Shown: positions 35,940 to 47,500, counted from the first letter of the stretch. The stretch: 47,500 bases of DNA from Chrysomallon squamiferum (GCA_012295275.1 CM022672.1:31289527-31337026); one strand, 5' to 3'. Translations and numbers: made by a program. Notes: a model not told the origin generated them from the sequence alone.

Positions 35940-36430
35940 TATGTAAATAAGTCCAGACATTCTGTAAATATGTCAAATATTCAAGGATAGAAAATGAATA
36001 AAAAAAAACAAAGTTTTAAATTATTTTTCTGTTTTGCCATTTTGTATGTTTCTTGCAATAACGTGTACTTTTATTTATATAAAGAAATATTTATATCTCT
36101 AAAATATGTTAATTCTTCTTCTTCTTCTTCTTCTTATTATTTATGTTGTTGTTTTTGTAGTTGTTTTTACTTATGTTATGGAGTCTTCTGTATTTTAACA
36201 CGTTAATTTACTCTTTTTTTTATTAGCGTATATTAGTTGTATGATACAGTTGTATTAGTTGTATCATTTGTAAAGAAAAATACCAACAGATAAATAAAAA
36301 AGGAAAAAGTGATATAAATAAATAAATAAATAAATAAATAAATATATCACACCAATAATCATTACAACTGTTACTGTTTGAACAATGCTATTTTTTCACA
36401 CTAAACCTAATAAAGGTGGTATTTGTCACA
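35940..36430. other. No gene seen
   Basis: A/T-rich, with (TTC)n at about 36113-36135 and an AAAT run at 36317-36343. Confidence 0.5.
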
Positions 36431-36439
36431 CCTGTGTTT

Positions 36440-36686
36440 AGATCACTCTGACTCATAACACATACAAATAAATCAGTGTCCCATGTATTCTGATTCACCG
36501 TTACATTGCATTTTTCAGGATCGTAGTATAACGTTTCTTGTCGCCAACACAACTGACACGCTATTTTTATCTGACCTACTTATTAGACACTTGTTAACAT
36601 AACTTTTTCATCGATATACTGAGTGAGAAATATTAATATTTTACAGACAAAATAAATAAATAAATAAATAAATAAATAAATATGTA

Positions 36687-36729
<43 letters not shown>

Positions 36730-37536
36730 GCAAAAGCTTTGCATGTATCTACCGCCATACGTGGCGTGACTTATACGATATCTGATTTCAATCACGTGCT
36801 TATCAGCAGACGACTTAGTAAACAGCGACACACAGAAAATATTTCAGTGACCTTGTCAAGCAGAAAGGCGTCAGTTGTAGGAAAACCACTCACAAACAAG
36901 ACGCATTATTCAGAAGTTGTCGGCCATTTTGAAATTTGAAGGTATTTTGTATTTTATTTTTATATTTAATATATGCCGTACTATTGCTTTGCTTAAAACA
37001 AATTAGACATATTCAGCTTGTAATCTATTTTGTCAGGGCTGTGAATTTTGATAAAGGCGTTTTTATTATTATTATTTTATTATTATTTTTTGTTATACCT
37101 AGCACCCTGGTTTATGAGAAACATCGATAAACTTATTTAATAATAATAATAATAATAATGCTATGGTCCTTATAATAATAATTATTATTCTATTCGCAGT
37201 AGTAGTAATAGTAGTAGTAGTAGTGGAACTAGTAGCAGTAGTAGTAGTACTGGTCCTAGTAGTAGCAGCAGTAGTAGTTGTAATGATAGCACCTAAATAT
37301 AGTTCAAATATATCGTTGACAGCTTATACTATATATTCATCAGTCTTTTACTTTATTTCATTTTATTTATTTATTTATTTATAGATCCCTGATCTCAGTG
37401 ATCAATAGTAGATTCATTAAACAGAAATAACTCATTTCTAAGAAATTACTGATCAGGAAGTTTTTCATGTAGGTAACTATTTAGAACCTATAAAGTAGTG
37501 TATATTGTTTTTAATTTTATTCAAATTTATTTAATT

Positions 37537-37580
<44 letters not shown>

Positions 37581-37980
37581 GTTATTATTATATTTCTTCT
37601 CTTATTTATTTCTTTGCATGTGTTCCTTTCTTTCTTTCTTCCTTTCTTCATTCGTTCCTTCCTTCTTAACTAACGTTGGTTCGTCTATCACCCGTTCCAG
37701 CCAGTTCATAAAATGTTATTGTATTTGTTTTCATCTACAATGGAAAACATCGAAAAAGAAAAAAAAAAGAAAAACAAGAAGAAAGAATAAACATTATTGC
37801 TGCTATGGATATACATATCACAAACAGCGTTATAGCGTGAGGCTTTTTAAACATGAAAAAATATGTGCTAGACCCGACTATAAAATGTTTCTTTCCATCT
37901 GGTGTATGGAAGTAGAAGATGTGATAATATTATCTCATATAATTTTTATTACTTTTTATTATTATTATTATTATTATTAT

Positions 37981-38024
<44 letters not shown>

Positions 38025-38966
38025 CTTGTAGTAATAGTATTAGTATTAGTAGTAGTAGTTGTAGTAGTAGTATTTATGAGTTTGTTGGTTGTTTATGGAA
38101 AGTGCCACTAGAGGATGTGATCATATTATCTCATATATTTTTTTGTTATTATTATTATTATTATTTACGAGTGTGTTGGTTGTGTTTATCGTCTTTATTG
38201 AAATTGTTTATCTTCTCACAATGCTGACAAATGTAAATAATTTCTTATTTTCACGGGCTATTTCTACACTTATGGACAGATAGTGTATTTATAATGCATT
38301 TGTCAGATCGCTGTAAATAACACCCGAGTATACCTTTGTGTGCTCATATAGCAGTGACACGCTGTTTTTATATGACCTACATAACAAGAAAACAGTCAGT
38401 GTTAGATTACATTTATATACTGGTCATGCAAGCCTCGTCAGAGAAATAAGACGTACACTTATATTTAGTAAAGTTAATGTAAAAGTTATTTGTTATTATT
38501 AGTATTGTTGTTGATGATGATGTTGTTGCTGTTATTATTATTATTATTATTATTATTAAATTAATAACTTACGTATAAACATTGGCATCTAGTATTTAAT
38601 TTATTAAATTAGAATTAATGTAATTTATTGTAAAGAAGATTTATTTAAGATGAGTGTATATATATCTGTATTTTGTTTATTTTAATCTGAAACTGAAACG
38701 AAACACTTGATGACATAAAAAGAAATTTGACGTCAGTCGCGTGTTTATCAGTGGAGGTTTCCTAACTAAAAGAACACAAAGCAAAACGGACAGTAGTCGG
38801 CCATATTGAACGTGTATTTTTTTTTATATTTTATTATGTTTTAACCATTCCAGTGTTCTTAATTTATTACTAAATATATAAGAGTTAGTTAACAAATAGA
38901 TTACTTAAATATGAGGTTTTTTAAATTGAGATGAGAAAAGTTATGTATATCCTGACTTTAATATGC

Positions 38967-39011
<45 letters not shown>

Positions 39012-39670
39012 TACTGCTATCCTATTATATCTCTCTCCCTCTTTTTTTTTTATTCCCGACTTTTGCTATATATCGCTTACTTTATAATATTTTTTTTATT
39101 TTATTTATTCTTAGATAGGTGACATCTGTGATCTATTACTGAGTTGATAGAAAATAGTCACTTATAAGAAATTCTCGATCAGGAAGTTGAAATTACAAGG
39201 TATTTTATTTTGTTCTATATTTCAAAAGTATCACATCTTGTTCCTTGATTTTCCTTACTTATTATTCTTTTTTCTTTTATAGTGTTTCTTTTTATATTTG
39301 TTATTGTCGGTAAATTATTTTGTCTTTTCGAGGAGTAAATTGGTATAAATGACCATTTGTACATTGCGATTTGAAAATCGTTTCTCCCATAGTTAAATAT
39401 TTCTGTGTATAAAAAAATAATAATAATAATAATTATTGTTGTTGTCGTCATCATAATTATCACTAGTATAATGTACCTCTTTTTATCTTTTATCGATTTG
39501 GTATATATTTATCAGATCTTTTTCTTTCTTTCTTTCATTATCTTTTATTTATTTATTTATTTTTAGATTTCTGATCGCATTATTGAACAGAAAATAGTCT
39601 CTTGTTAGAAATGATCTTAGGTTGATTTTTTTTTACATAAAAATGTTTGGTTTTTGAATAATTTCTATGT
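36440..39670. repeat. Diverged ~1.8-1.9-kb duplication upstream of the BTB gene
   Basis: Ordered anchor words occur twice: TGACACGCT...TTTTTAT.TGACCTAC (36554 and 38355), CACGTGCTTATCAGC / CGCGTGTTTATCAGT (about 36793 and 38739), GTCGGCCAT (about 36919 and 38796) and GATCAGGAAGTT (37451 and 39177). A partial third copy of the last part (TGATCGCATTATTGAACAGA and AAATAGTCTCTTGTTAGAAA) lies at 39560-39620. Separately, a ~196-base internal repeat (GTGATAATATTATCTCATAT) occurs at 37921 and 38117. Microsatellites (ATT, AGT, AAAT) differ between copies. Confidence 0.65.
37940..38075. repeat. (ATT)n to (AGT)n compound microsatellite
   Basis: (ATT)n at about 37955-37981 switches directly to (AGT)n at about 37982-38025 and then degenerate AGT triplets. 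Confidence 0.95.
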
Positions 39671-39761
39671 ACAGGTCATAGCTAGATGTGAATATAGAAA
39701 ACTGGTCACTGCAGTCTGAGGCTGTGTACTAGAAACATTTTAAAATTATATTTCGTATGAG

Positions 39762-39800
<39 letters not shown>

Positions 39801-39886
39801 TAAATAATTATTTTTTTTTTATTAGCCCTAAGAACTTTTACAGTCTGTGTCCGAATAATATCTTTTTCTTTTTCTTTCCCCATTCC

Positions 39887-39887
39887 A

Positions 39888-39934
<47 letters not shown>

Positions 39935-39935
39935 G
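39887..39935. repeat. (ATT)n just upstream of the BTB start codon
   Basis: A pure ATT run ending 15 bases before the ATG. A similar run lies at 39763-39800. Confidence 0.95.
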
Positions 39936-39949
39936 TTTATAGTGAAAAC

Positions 39950-40205
39950 ATGGCCACCTCAGCAGAAGTTTCAAGTTGGCAGACAGGGAAAAAACTGACG
40001 GAGTGTATTGAACACGTTTTTCGTACGAGAACAGACAGCGACGTCAGATTTGTTGTTGGGGAAGAAGAAAAACTGTGGATGCACATCGCTTCATCCTTAT
40101 GATACGAAGCGAAGTCTTCCACAGGATGCTGATGGGAGAACTGCGCGAACAAAACAGCATCATGTTGCCTGATGTGGAGGCAGATATTTTCACTGAGTTT
40201 TTAAA
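39950..40205 (+). CDS. BTB-BACK-PHR protein, exon 1 (BTB domain, one-base frameshift)
   Basis: The ATG at 39950 (AACATGG context) opens [20 protein letters not shown] and [16 protein letters not shown], the usual BTBD1/2/3/6-style start (WQTG...SDVxFxVG). After GEEEK the frame runs into a stop 30 bases later (40100). The next frame continues [20 protein letters not shown], exactly the expected BTB sequence. One missing A in the GAAAAAC run at 40067-40073 explains this. With it, exon 1 plus exon 2 make 435 residues. The exon ends at AA|GTATGT. The BTB domain (about residues 25-125) mediates dimerisation and, in relatives, cullin-3 binding. The single lesion in otherwise intact sequence favours an assembly error over a pseudogene. 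Confidence 0.85.
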
Positions 40206-40546
40206 GTATGTTAACAAACACACACACACACACACACAAACACAGACACACAGAAACACAGACACAGACACACAAACACACACACACAGACACACACAGA
40301 CACACACACACACAGACACAGACACACACACACACATGCAGAAACACAGACACAGACACACACACACACACACAAACACAGACACACAGCGACACAGGTA
40401 CGAACATAGTGAGTAACGAAACATACAAACCGACACGAACGTTGATAACAATACAGTTTTTGTTAGTAATCTAATTATTTTCTAATTAATTAATCTCCCA
40501 TAATTATCTCTCGTTTTGAAGTCTTACTATACATTCTTTTACACAG
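40206..40546 (+). other. Intron of the BTB gene, with long imperfect (CA)n
   Basis: The donor is GTATGT and the acceptor is TTTTACACAG. The intron splits Lys86 (aa|a), and joining gives FLKYLYTDD, a conserved BTB segment. Bases 40218-40395 are an imperfect CA repeat with GACA and AACA variants. Confidence 0.88.
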
Positions 40547-41597
40547 ATATCTTTATACGGATGACATCGTCCTAACAGGCGACAACGTCACCGGTCTGCT
40601 GTATCTATCAAAGAAGTACATCGTCACGACACTGGAAGAACAGTGCGTGCGCTATTTGGAGTCGTCGTTGTCGTCACGGAATGCGTGCGTCGTGCTGGAA
40701 CAAGCTCACCTGTTTGATGAACACGATCTAAGAAAAAAAAGTCTGGACTTCATTTTGGAAAATGGCGACGAAGTTCTGAAGTCGGATGAAGTCACCGATC
40801 TTTGTCACGAATGTCTGGTTGAGATCGTACGATCAGACGAACTGACAGCAGACGAGAAAAATGTTTTTGAAGCCGCTGTGAAGTGGGCTGACAGCGCATG
40901 TAAGAAGCAAGGAAGACAGACGAATGGACAGAACATGCGCGAAGCACTGGGAGAGGCCGTGAAGCACGTGCGTTATCCATTACTCGATCAGACGTATTTT
41001 GTAGAACACGTGACACCCACTAACATACTCAGTGACAGAGAAGAAAACAAGATTTTTAAAAACTGGGTGAAGAGTGATGAAGATGTTTCACCTTTTAACT
41101 CAAACAAGAGAACTGCAATGATGAAAACACAGATTACAATAAACAGGTTTGGTGGAACATTTGGTAACTGGATCTGTTCTGGTGTATTTGATCAAGCCAT
41201 TACTTTCTGTGTCAACAAAAACGCTTTACTTCGCGGATTTCAGTTGTACAGTTACCGTGAACCACGAAGCTACGACGTCAGCGCCTTCGTCACTGACACA
41301 AGAAGAGACGAAATAGTTGACGGGTCTACACTGACACAGAGATATAAACGCGTCGTGTCTGACGTGTATGACGTCGTGTTCAGACGTCCACTGAAGATTA
41401 CTAAAGACACTGAGTACAGCTTGTTTGTTAATGTTAAGGGAGACAACTCATTGTGTGGAGTTGAAGGTAAATCAGAAATTGTTGTAGACTCTTTTGTTTG
41501 TAGATTTTCTAAGTCACACAAATCTAAACACAGTCACATAAAACTTAGTACATTTGTGAGACTCGGACAAATACCTGCTTTGTTATTTTTAGTGTAA
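40547..41597 (+). CDS. BTB-BACK-PHR protein, exon 2 (end of BTB, BACK and PHR domains)
   Basis: The exon continues YLYTDDIVLTGDNVTGLLYL and SKKYIVTTLEEQCVRYL (end of BTB). A BACK domain follows at about residues 130-245 (RNACVVLEQAHLFDEHDL, CLVEIVRSDELTADEKNVFE, VRYPLLDQTYFVEHV). A PHR domain occupies about 285-425 (GFQLYS at 316, then YDVSAFV and a beta-rich tail ending TFVRLGQIPALLFL). The stop is at 41595-41597. This is the architecture of BTBD1/2/3/6, adaptors of CUL3 ubiquitin ligases or neuronal regulators. I do not assign a specific orthologue: the PHR half is divergent and the gene may be a lineage-specific paralogue. AATAAA signals follow at 41947 and 42132. Confidence 0.93.
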
Positions 41598-41946
41598 AAA
41601 ACAACATCGTTCAAACACTGTGAGTTTCAGTCATCACTGGCCTAATATTTTTATTTTTATTTATTTGTTCATTTATTGATTTATTGATTTGTTTACGTTT
41701 TTCTGATGACGTCAGATAGCAGTGATGACGTCATAGACATTTGATTTGATTTGAAATTTTATAATGGATTGTTTTGTGTCAAACAAATACTTGAAAAATG
41801 TATAATGACTTCTCACTGATTTATTATTTATTTATTTATTTATTTATTTATGTATATCTAATGTTTTTTGTTTGTATATGAAACAATATTACTAACTCTT
41901 TCTTGCTTCATTTGTACTTTTTTATTTCGGTTTAGAATGTATATAA

Positions 41947-41952
41947 AATAAA
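41947..41952 (+). terminator. Candidate polyadenylation signal of the BTB gene
   Basis: AATAAA about 350 bases past the stop codon. A second AATAAA lies at 42132-42137. Which one is used cannot be told from the sequence. Confidence 0.4.
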
Positions 41953-42139
41953 ATATAGATAAATTATATATGTACTTACTGACTGTTGGACATGAAATAC
42001 TAGAACTGTTGTTTGATTTATTTATCCATTTTCTTTTATTAAGATTTATATTAAATATGTTAGTAAATTAGATAACGTTTCGAATTTACTGTTTGTTTGT
42101 TTATGTATAACATGTATATAAAGAAAATGCAAATAAATT

Positions 42140-42800
42140 TGTATCATAAATTTTTTTCTTCGTTTATTTTGGTATTTGACTGTTTAAAATAAAAGAAAAA
42201 ATGGACATAAAAATAAAGTTTTTTATAAAAGAGTTAATACATAAAATGTTGGAGAAATTTCAGAGCAGATCCTATATCTTTGATGAATATATTAAAATGA
42301 AAAAAAAAACTTTGAATAATGGCTAACCGGAAAAAACTTTGAATAATCCTGATCTCTCTATTTCGATATCTGTGTAAATTCCAGAATAAAGGAACATTTT
42401 ATATAGTAATTTGGATTGTCAACATAATTTTTCAAGTACGATCATTTTCTAAAAAACGACAACATTTATCATGTAATTAGACTACCGCGTGGACAAAATG
42501 AAATGATCGCACTTTGTAAAATCTTAATAAACAATGATGCCAAGCTTCTTGTAATCACTATACGTGGTATCCTAACAACAGTCTTGTGGTCAGTAGTCAC
42601 ACAGTTTGGAAAGCAGTCAAGCAGTAAGTAAGCTGGGCACCCCTGTGTGGAGAATGATCAACTAGTCTTGGCTGTGTCTCACTGCTAACTGTTTTAATCA
42701 CAACTCCGGTGGGAAGCTGATTAAGTGTGCACCAAACCTTGACCTGTGTTGTTATGAGTTGTTTGACAAATAAGCCTATGACTAATGGGAGGTAACCCTA
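42140..42800. other. No gene seen
   Basis: A/T-rich to about 42530, then a more balanced block (42540-42800) that may be an unrecognised repeat; nothing coding is supported. Confidence 0.4.
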
Positions 42801-42803
42801 TAC

Positions 42804-43113
42804 CACTGGTTTTCAACCTTTTTCATACCGCGACGACCTATGAGCAACTCAATTTGACCGAAAACCCCCTTTAAAATGTTTGATTGAATAATATCTAGGG
42901 TTACCATATTTTCGTCAACGAAAGACAGTACAGAAGGAATCTATATTCACTGTGACAGGTCCCAAACCTATCTACTCGTTTTTATTTATTCCTCCTTTCA
43001 AGTCAAGATGAAAAAAACTAAAACATACCCTCATTCAAGAACGATCTGGCGGCCCCCAGAGAAAAGTCTGGCGACCCTTTTGGAGGTCACGACCCTCAGG
43101 TTGAAAACCTATG
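42804..43113. mobile_element. Short hAT-like non-autonomous element
   Basis: The left end CACTGGTTTTCAACCTTTTT and the right end GGTTGAAAACCTATG are inverted and match the widespread hAT end pattern (CAGTGGTTCTCAACC... with a nearby CGCGACC / GGTCACGACC box). The 310-base element has no open frame. The flanks CCCTATAC (42796-42803) and CCCTTCAC (43114-43121) match at 6 of 8 bases, the size expected of a hAT target duplication. Confidence 0.75.
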
Positions 43114-43124
43114 CCCTTCACGCA

Positions 43125-44060
43125 GCTAAATGAACAAGATGATTATTATTGTGTTAATACCTAAGTGAATTCACTTATTTAGATTAAGTGTCAAAAGCAG
43201 AGGTCTACATAAATACGTATGACGCACATCTGCTTTTTTTTTTTTATTAAATTCATCGCAAAGCGACCTAAAAAACGACAAAGTATGGAACTTTCAGATA
43301 CCACGCTATTGTCACAAACATAAAATTAAACATCAAAATATATACATCGATCTATTGTTTTTAATACAAAAGGGCAGTTAGCAAAGTACTGCATATAGAA
43401 CGTGTTCAGGCAATTATGTCATTTATCGTGTGAATCTCATTTAAATTAATTTGTATACATGTTTAGTGGAATTGTGTTTATTGTCAAACTCTAATCACAA
43501 CAGTAAAAATTGCATTTGACAGAAATAACAAAAGTCCGCTGACTTATCGCAGAATGTGTTCTGGAGATCGTTGGACAAAACGGAGGCAAAATGCATTGAT
43601 ACATTCAAATTTCAAGTGATCTGTTTTAAGTAATAAATAAATGTCCATTAAGAACAGTTGTTCGAAACGAATATTTCGGCAAGGAGTAACGACCGACAAA
43701 TTAAAAAATCTGAATAAATTGACGATACACACAATGACCCAGTGAACGAAATTTTTTACACTGATGTTCTGAAAATTATAAAACAAATTAAATATTTCTT
43801 TGTTGCTATCAAAATCAGACTTTTGCAATCGATGTAAAACATGGAGGCCATGACAGAGAAGTTTGCTTTGAAGAGAAACACGAAAAAAATGAGAAAGAAA
43901 AAGAAAACAGAAGAAAAAAAACCGCTGTCGTCGATGACGCTTAACAATAACATTAGAAATAAAATATATTTCGTGTCATTTTAATTTCTACAAGACGGCA
44001 CTGTGTCTAAAAAGACACCTATGATTGGTCCCAAATGAATCAGAGTCCACTGTATACATA
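43125..44060. other. No gene assigned
   Basis: A minus-strand open stretch (43828-43544) and a short basic plus-strand frame (about 43840-43983; starts MEAMTEKFALKRNTKKMRKK) are present, but neither has a recognisable family. Confidence 0.35.
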
Positions 44061-44068
44061 CACACGTA

Positions 44069-44072
44069 GACA

Positions 44073-44127
<55 letters not shown>
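44069..44127. repeat. (CA)n microsatellite
   Basis: CA run with one AA interruption. Confidence 0.97.
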
Positions 44128-44128
<1 letters not shown>

Positions 44129-44629
44129 CAATATGCATTCTCTCTGTCTAGCACACAAATACACTGATTCAAACTTTACTAACATAAATACAAACATACA
44201 CACAAGTAAGTTGATAAACTTGTAGTTGTCAGTGTTTCCAGTATTAGCACACTAAGAAAGTTTATAATTTTGTAGTGACAATGTTTCTAGTACATACTAA
44301 GGCAACTGGCAGTAGTGGAACATTAACAGTCAGTTCTTACATAAGAAGACTGAAAGGAAGAAATAACAACACGTTTGTTTTAAAAATTACAATCAGATTT
44401 ATTTACTAATCTACAGGTGTTACTTTTGTATGTTGGTGTGTCTTTGTATGTGTCAGTTTGTGTTTGTGTGACGGTTTGTGATTTTGAGCGTCGGTGTGTC
44501 ATTGTGTGCGAGCGTGTAACAGTTAAAACAAAAGCAAAATTGTTGCGAAATATAATTACTCGAAGACGTAGGATGTTACCGTTCGGCCACCGAGACCATG
44601 TCAGAGATTAGACAATGGTTTATATGCGT

Positions 44630-44790
44630 TCATGGTGAAACAGGAGACGATTTTATGTGTGGTGAGAGATTATGTGTGTGCGTTCAGTGGTGAAACAGGA
44701 GACGTATTTGTATGTGTGCATGTGAGAGATTATGTGTGTGCGTTCAGTGGTGAAACAGGAGACGTATTTGTATGTGTGCATGTGAGAGAT

Positions 44791-44835
<45 letters not shown>
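44630..44835. repeat. Three ~55-60-bp tandem units ending in (GT)n
   Basis: CAGGAGACG words at 44641, 44696 and 44756, each with GAGAGATTATGTGTGTGCGT and GTTCAGTGGTGAAA. The array ends in (GT)n at 44791-44835. Confidence 0.92.
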
Positions 44836-44838
<3 letters not shown>

Positions 44839-44952
44839 TGTGTGTTAGAGAGCCAGAGGACGGGTACAAACATTTGTGGTGCGAAATACTGGGTACTGGG
44901 GGATTTTAACCTACATTGATTTTTCACTAGAGGGGTATTTGTCCGCTTGTGC

Positions 44953-44956
<4 letters not shown>

Positions 44957-45029
<73 letters not shown>

Positions 45030-45050
45030 ATAGTAGTAGTAGTAGTATTT
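44957..45050. repeat. (ATT)n to (AGT)n compound microsatellite
   Basis: (ATT)n at 44957-44989 passes directly into (AGT)n at 44990-45048. Confidence 0.97.
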
Positions 45051-45279
45051 ACTGTTGTTGGTGTTGTTATATTTTTATTTTGGTCCTCATAGTTACTTTG
45101 TCTGTCTTTCTTTTATTCTATTTATCATTATTGTCGCCATCGTTATTTTTTGTTTCGTTTTGGTTTTGTACATTTTGTTGCTTAATAATGAGTAATACAT
45201 TGACATAATAGCGCTTTTTTTTTCTGTTTGTTTTTTTAATTATTATTTACTATTCTATTCTTCTATACCGTGTAATTGC

Positions 45280-45562
45280 AATTTTTTTTTTTTTTTTTTT
45301 TTTTTTTAAAGTGAATAAAATCAACAGGACAGACATTTTTCTCGCCAACTCAGTTATTTTTTCCGCGAGAATTGCAGATGTCAGTTATATTACTTCAGCA
45401 TCAACCAATCAGCGATCAGACGAAACACACGTGGTAATTTTTTTTTATATTTGTATTTCCCTTTTTCGCGCCATTTAAAGTTGGGGAGACTTGGAGTAAA
45501 ACGTTCATAATATTTTCAAAGTAAGAATTTACCTGACTAAAATCGAAACCAAATAAAAATAA

Positions 45563-45609
<47 letters not shown>

Positions 45610-45701
45610 ATACATTTTTCATTTTGTTTCTTTCTTACTTCACTATCTGTTTTCGTTGTTTTCTTCAGTTATTTTAAATTATTATTATAATTATAATGAC
45701 A

Positions 45702-45755
<54 letters not shown>

Positions 45756-45770
45756 TCATAAAAATTTTTG
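45280..45770. repeat. Poly-T, AAAT and (ATT)n tracts
   Basis: Poly-T at 45281-45307, an AAAT tetranucleotide run at 45561-45611 and (ATT)n at 45702-45755. The intervening sequence shows no gene. Confidence 0.9.
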
Positions 45771-45774
45771 TTGT

Positions 45775-46265
45775 CCTTGTTGCAGTAAACAACGTTAAAA
45801 GAAGTGTCAAACGTTGAACAAGAATGTTGCTGAAAAGCGCAAACAAAAATTTCATTTCTTAGCGCCGTCTTTTCGAGGCTAGCTTTATATACAACGATGT
45901 TCTTATTTTTTCTTTCAAACGGAATGCTTGATTTTTTTCTCAGTTACTCTGTATGATGACCTGCTATAGTCATTTCTCTTTTGTCAATAATAGCATATTT
46001 AATTTTTCATCAAGTTCAATATCTAATAAAAATAAATATATTATTGAAAATGGAATAAGGATTATTGTAAGCACAGGAACGAAACTAGTATAGCTAGAAA
46101 ACGTTAAAGCTAACTTAAGTTTTGTCCTGTCTAAAATCTGCCATATGTAATCTTAACCTTCATTCCTAGAACAACAATGGATATACGTGTTTTCACTTTC
46201 TTGTCCTATCCCAGTTTTAAAATGTTTCCATGTATTTTAATGTTATATTTACTTGCAATATCTTA
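45775..46265. other. No gene seen
   Basis: A/T-rich sequence with no supported open frame. Confidence 0.5.
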
Positions 46266-46267
46266 GA

Positions 46268-46269
<2 letters not shown>

Positions 46270-46355
<86 letters not shown>
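46270..46355. repeat. (GA)n microsatellite
   Basis: A pure GA run of about 86 bases. Confidence 0.97.
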
Positions 46356-46358
<3 letters not shown>

Positions 46359-46674
46359 AATGAAAAAGGGAGACAACTCCGAACCGATGTTCATGGATAA
46401 GACTCGTGAATGCACCTTTAAAAAAAAAGTATTTTGAAAATAAAAAATCTCTCTGCTGTTTCCTTCTTTCTTAGTTTCTTTGAGGTTTTTGTTTCGTTTT
46501 CGTTTTCTTTCAGTTAGATTTGTATCTTCGATTACAAAATATGACAAAAACAAAAAGAAGAAAAAAAGGCTTTTAATTAAAAAAGAAAGGTATCACCCTT
46601 AATTTTCATCATTACTTTTCAAACAATTGTTGCATTTATTTGTATACGCATATCTGTCTGTTTATGTGTCTGTG

Positions 46675-46955
46675 TGTGTGTCTACATCTATATATATATC
46701 TATCTATCTATCTATCTATATATCAATCTATCTATCTATTATATACATATATCTATCTATCTATCTATATATATAAATAACTAGATATATTGATAGACAG
46801 ATAGATACAACTACATATACAGAATTAGAGACACACACGAATTGAGATAGAGAAACGGAAAGACAGACTGACAGAGAGATACATAAACATACACAGAGAT
46901 ATAAGTAGTTAGATACACAGATAGACAGACAGACGATCAGACAGATAGATAGATA
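46675..46955. repeat. (TATC)n and (GATA)n tetranucleotide tracts
   Basis: (TATC)n at about 46698-46765, then the inverse GATA/GACA words at 46790-46955, giving a loose inverted arrangement. Confidence 0.88.
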
Positions 46956-47049
46956 CATTTCAATCTACACAGTTCCCGACAGAAAACTGATATTTCGTGA
47001 AGGGTTGACGAATTTAATTCCGTGAATTACAAACATTAATGCTGTAGTC

Positions 47050-47200
47050 TTACTTCCACTGGACAATGTGAATGTATTCTCCCGTGTAGCAGTTCAGTAA
47101 CTCATTGTCAGTTTTCACAATCAAACTGTCACAACCATGTTTCTTGATAACACATCCCTCTGGTACATCGATTGGGCCCATTCCCATACTCGAACCATAC
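47050..47200 (-). CDS. Last coding exon of an unidentified gene
   Basis: On the minus strand a CACACACAG acceptor precedes 47200. The exon completes a split codon, then reads YGSSMGMGPIDVPEGCVIKK, HGCDSLIVKTDNELLNCYTG and EYIHIVQWK before TAA (47052-47050). Balanced composition, a clean open frame, three cysteines and a good acceptor make it look real. The 49 residues visible do not identify a family to me. Upstream exons would lie beyond the right edge, across an intron that begins with the 39-bp minisatellite. Confidence 0.6.
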
Positions 47201-47235
47201 CTGTGTGTGTCAAACATATCACTGTTTTTATTACT

Positions 47236-47500
47236 ATATTACTACTAAGAGTTGACCACTACTAACCACTGTTACTAATACTACTACGAGTTGACCACTA
47301 CTATCCACTGTTACTAATACTACTAAGAGTTGACCACTACTATCCACTGTTACTAATACTACTAAGAGTTGACCACTACTATCCACTGTTACTAATACTA
47401 CTAAGAGTTGACCACTACTAACCACTGTTACTAATACTACTACGAGTTGACCACTACTAACCACTGTTACTAATACTACTACCATGTTGACCACTATTAA
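47236..47500. repeat. 39-bp minisatellite at the right edge
   Basis: The unit ACTAAGAGTTGACCACTACT followed by ATCCACTGTTACTAATACT repeats about 6.5 times with few changes and runs off the window. The period is 39 bases, the same as the array at 15.2 kb but with unrelated sequence. Confidence 0.95.

Noticed and set aside
40075-40416. Independent small gene starting within BTB exon 1
   Set aside because: It is the BTB exon read after the frameshift, running on into the CA-rich intron. Family conservation and splice sites place it in the larger gene.

Overview
The window is eukaryotic, very likely metazoan and probably from a mollusc (perhaps a gastropod). Genes are split by GT-AG introns, the non-coding DNA is A/T-rich and crowded with long microsatellites, and the gene content (secreted GON-domain protein, membrane-anchored cholinesterase-type esterase, BTB-BACK-PHR protein) fits. 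Degraded Tigger, LINE and hAT copies are also present. The taxonomic guess is inference. There are no operons, tRNA, rRNA or CRISPR that I can see.

Layout. 1-1630, minus strand: three exons of a gene for a signal peptide, a short coiled coil and a GON domain, running off the left edge. Exon 2 carries an apparent one-base frameshift and exon 3 an in-frame TGA where the family has a Cys. 1690-2850: a 40-bp minisatellite. 3889-4504: a degenerate ~150-bp tandem repeat centred on GTCACGTGAC, abutting a possible coiled-coil exon (about 4505-4766, minus). 4.8-8.0 kb: A/T-rich and gene-poor. 8040-10601, minus: the best gene, two exons coding for a 636-residue type-B carboxylesterase/cholinesterase-like ectoenzyme with an intact Ser-Glu-His triad and a C-terminal membrane anchor. 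10.6-39.9 kb: mostly non-coding, with a 39-bp minisatellite (15.2-16.95 kb), many (CT/GA)n tracts, hairpins, other tandem repeats, a promoter-like block at 27.96-28.0 kb, a Tigger fragment at 33.03-33.62 kb and a decayed LINE at 34.54-35.94 kb. About 36.4-39.7 kb: a diverged ~1.8-1.9 kb duplication. 39950-41597, plus: a two-exon BTB-BACK-PHR gene with a one-base frameshift in exon 1. 42804-43113: a short hAT-like element with an imperfect 8-bp target duplication. 47050-47200, minus: the last coding exon of an unidentified gene whose upstream intron holds another 39-bp minisatellite.

The genes look independent and I see no evidence that they form one system. The observations most worth a second look are the TGA at a GON cysteine position, the shared signature of the two frameshifts (one A missing from a short A run), and the three minisatellites with 39-40-bp units.
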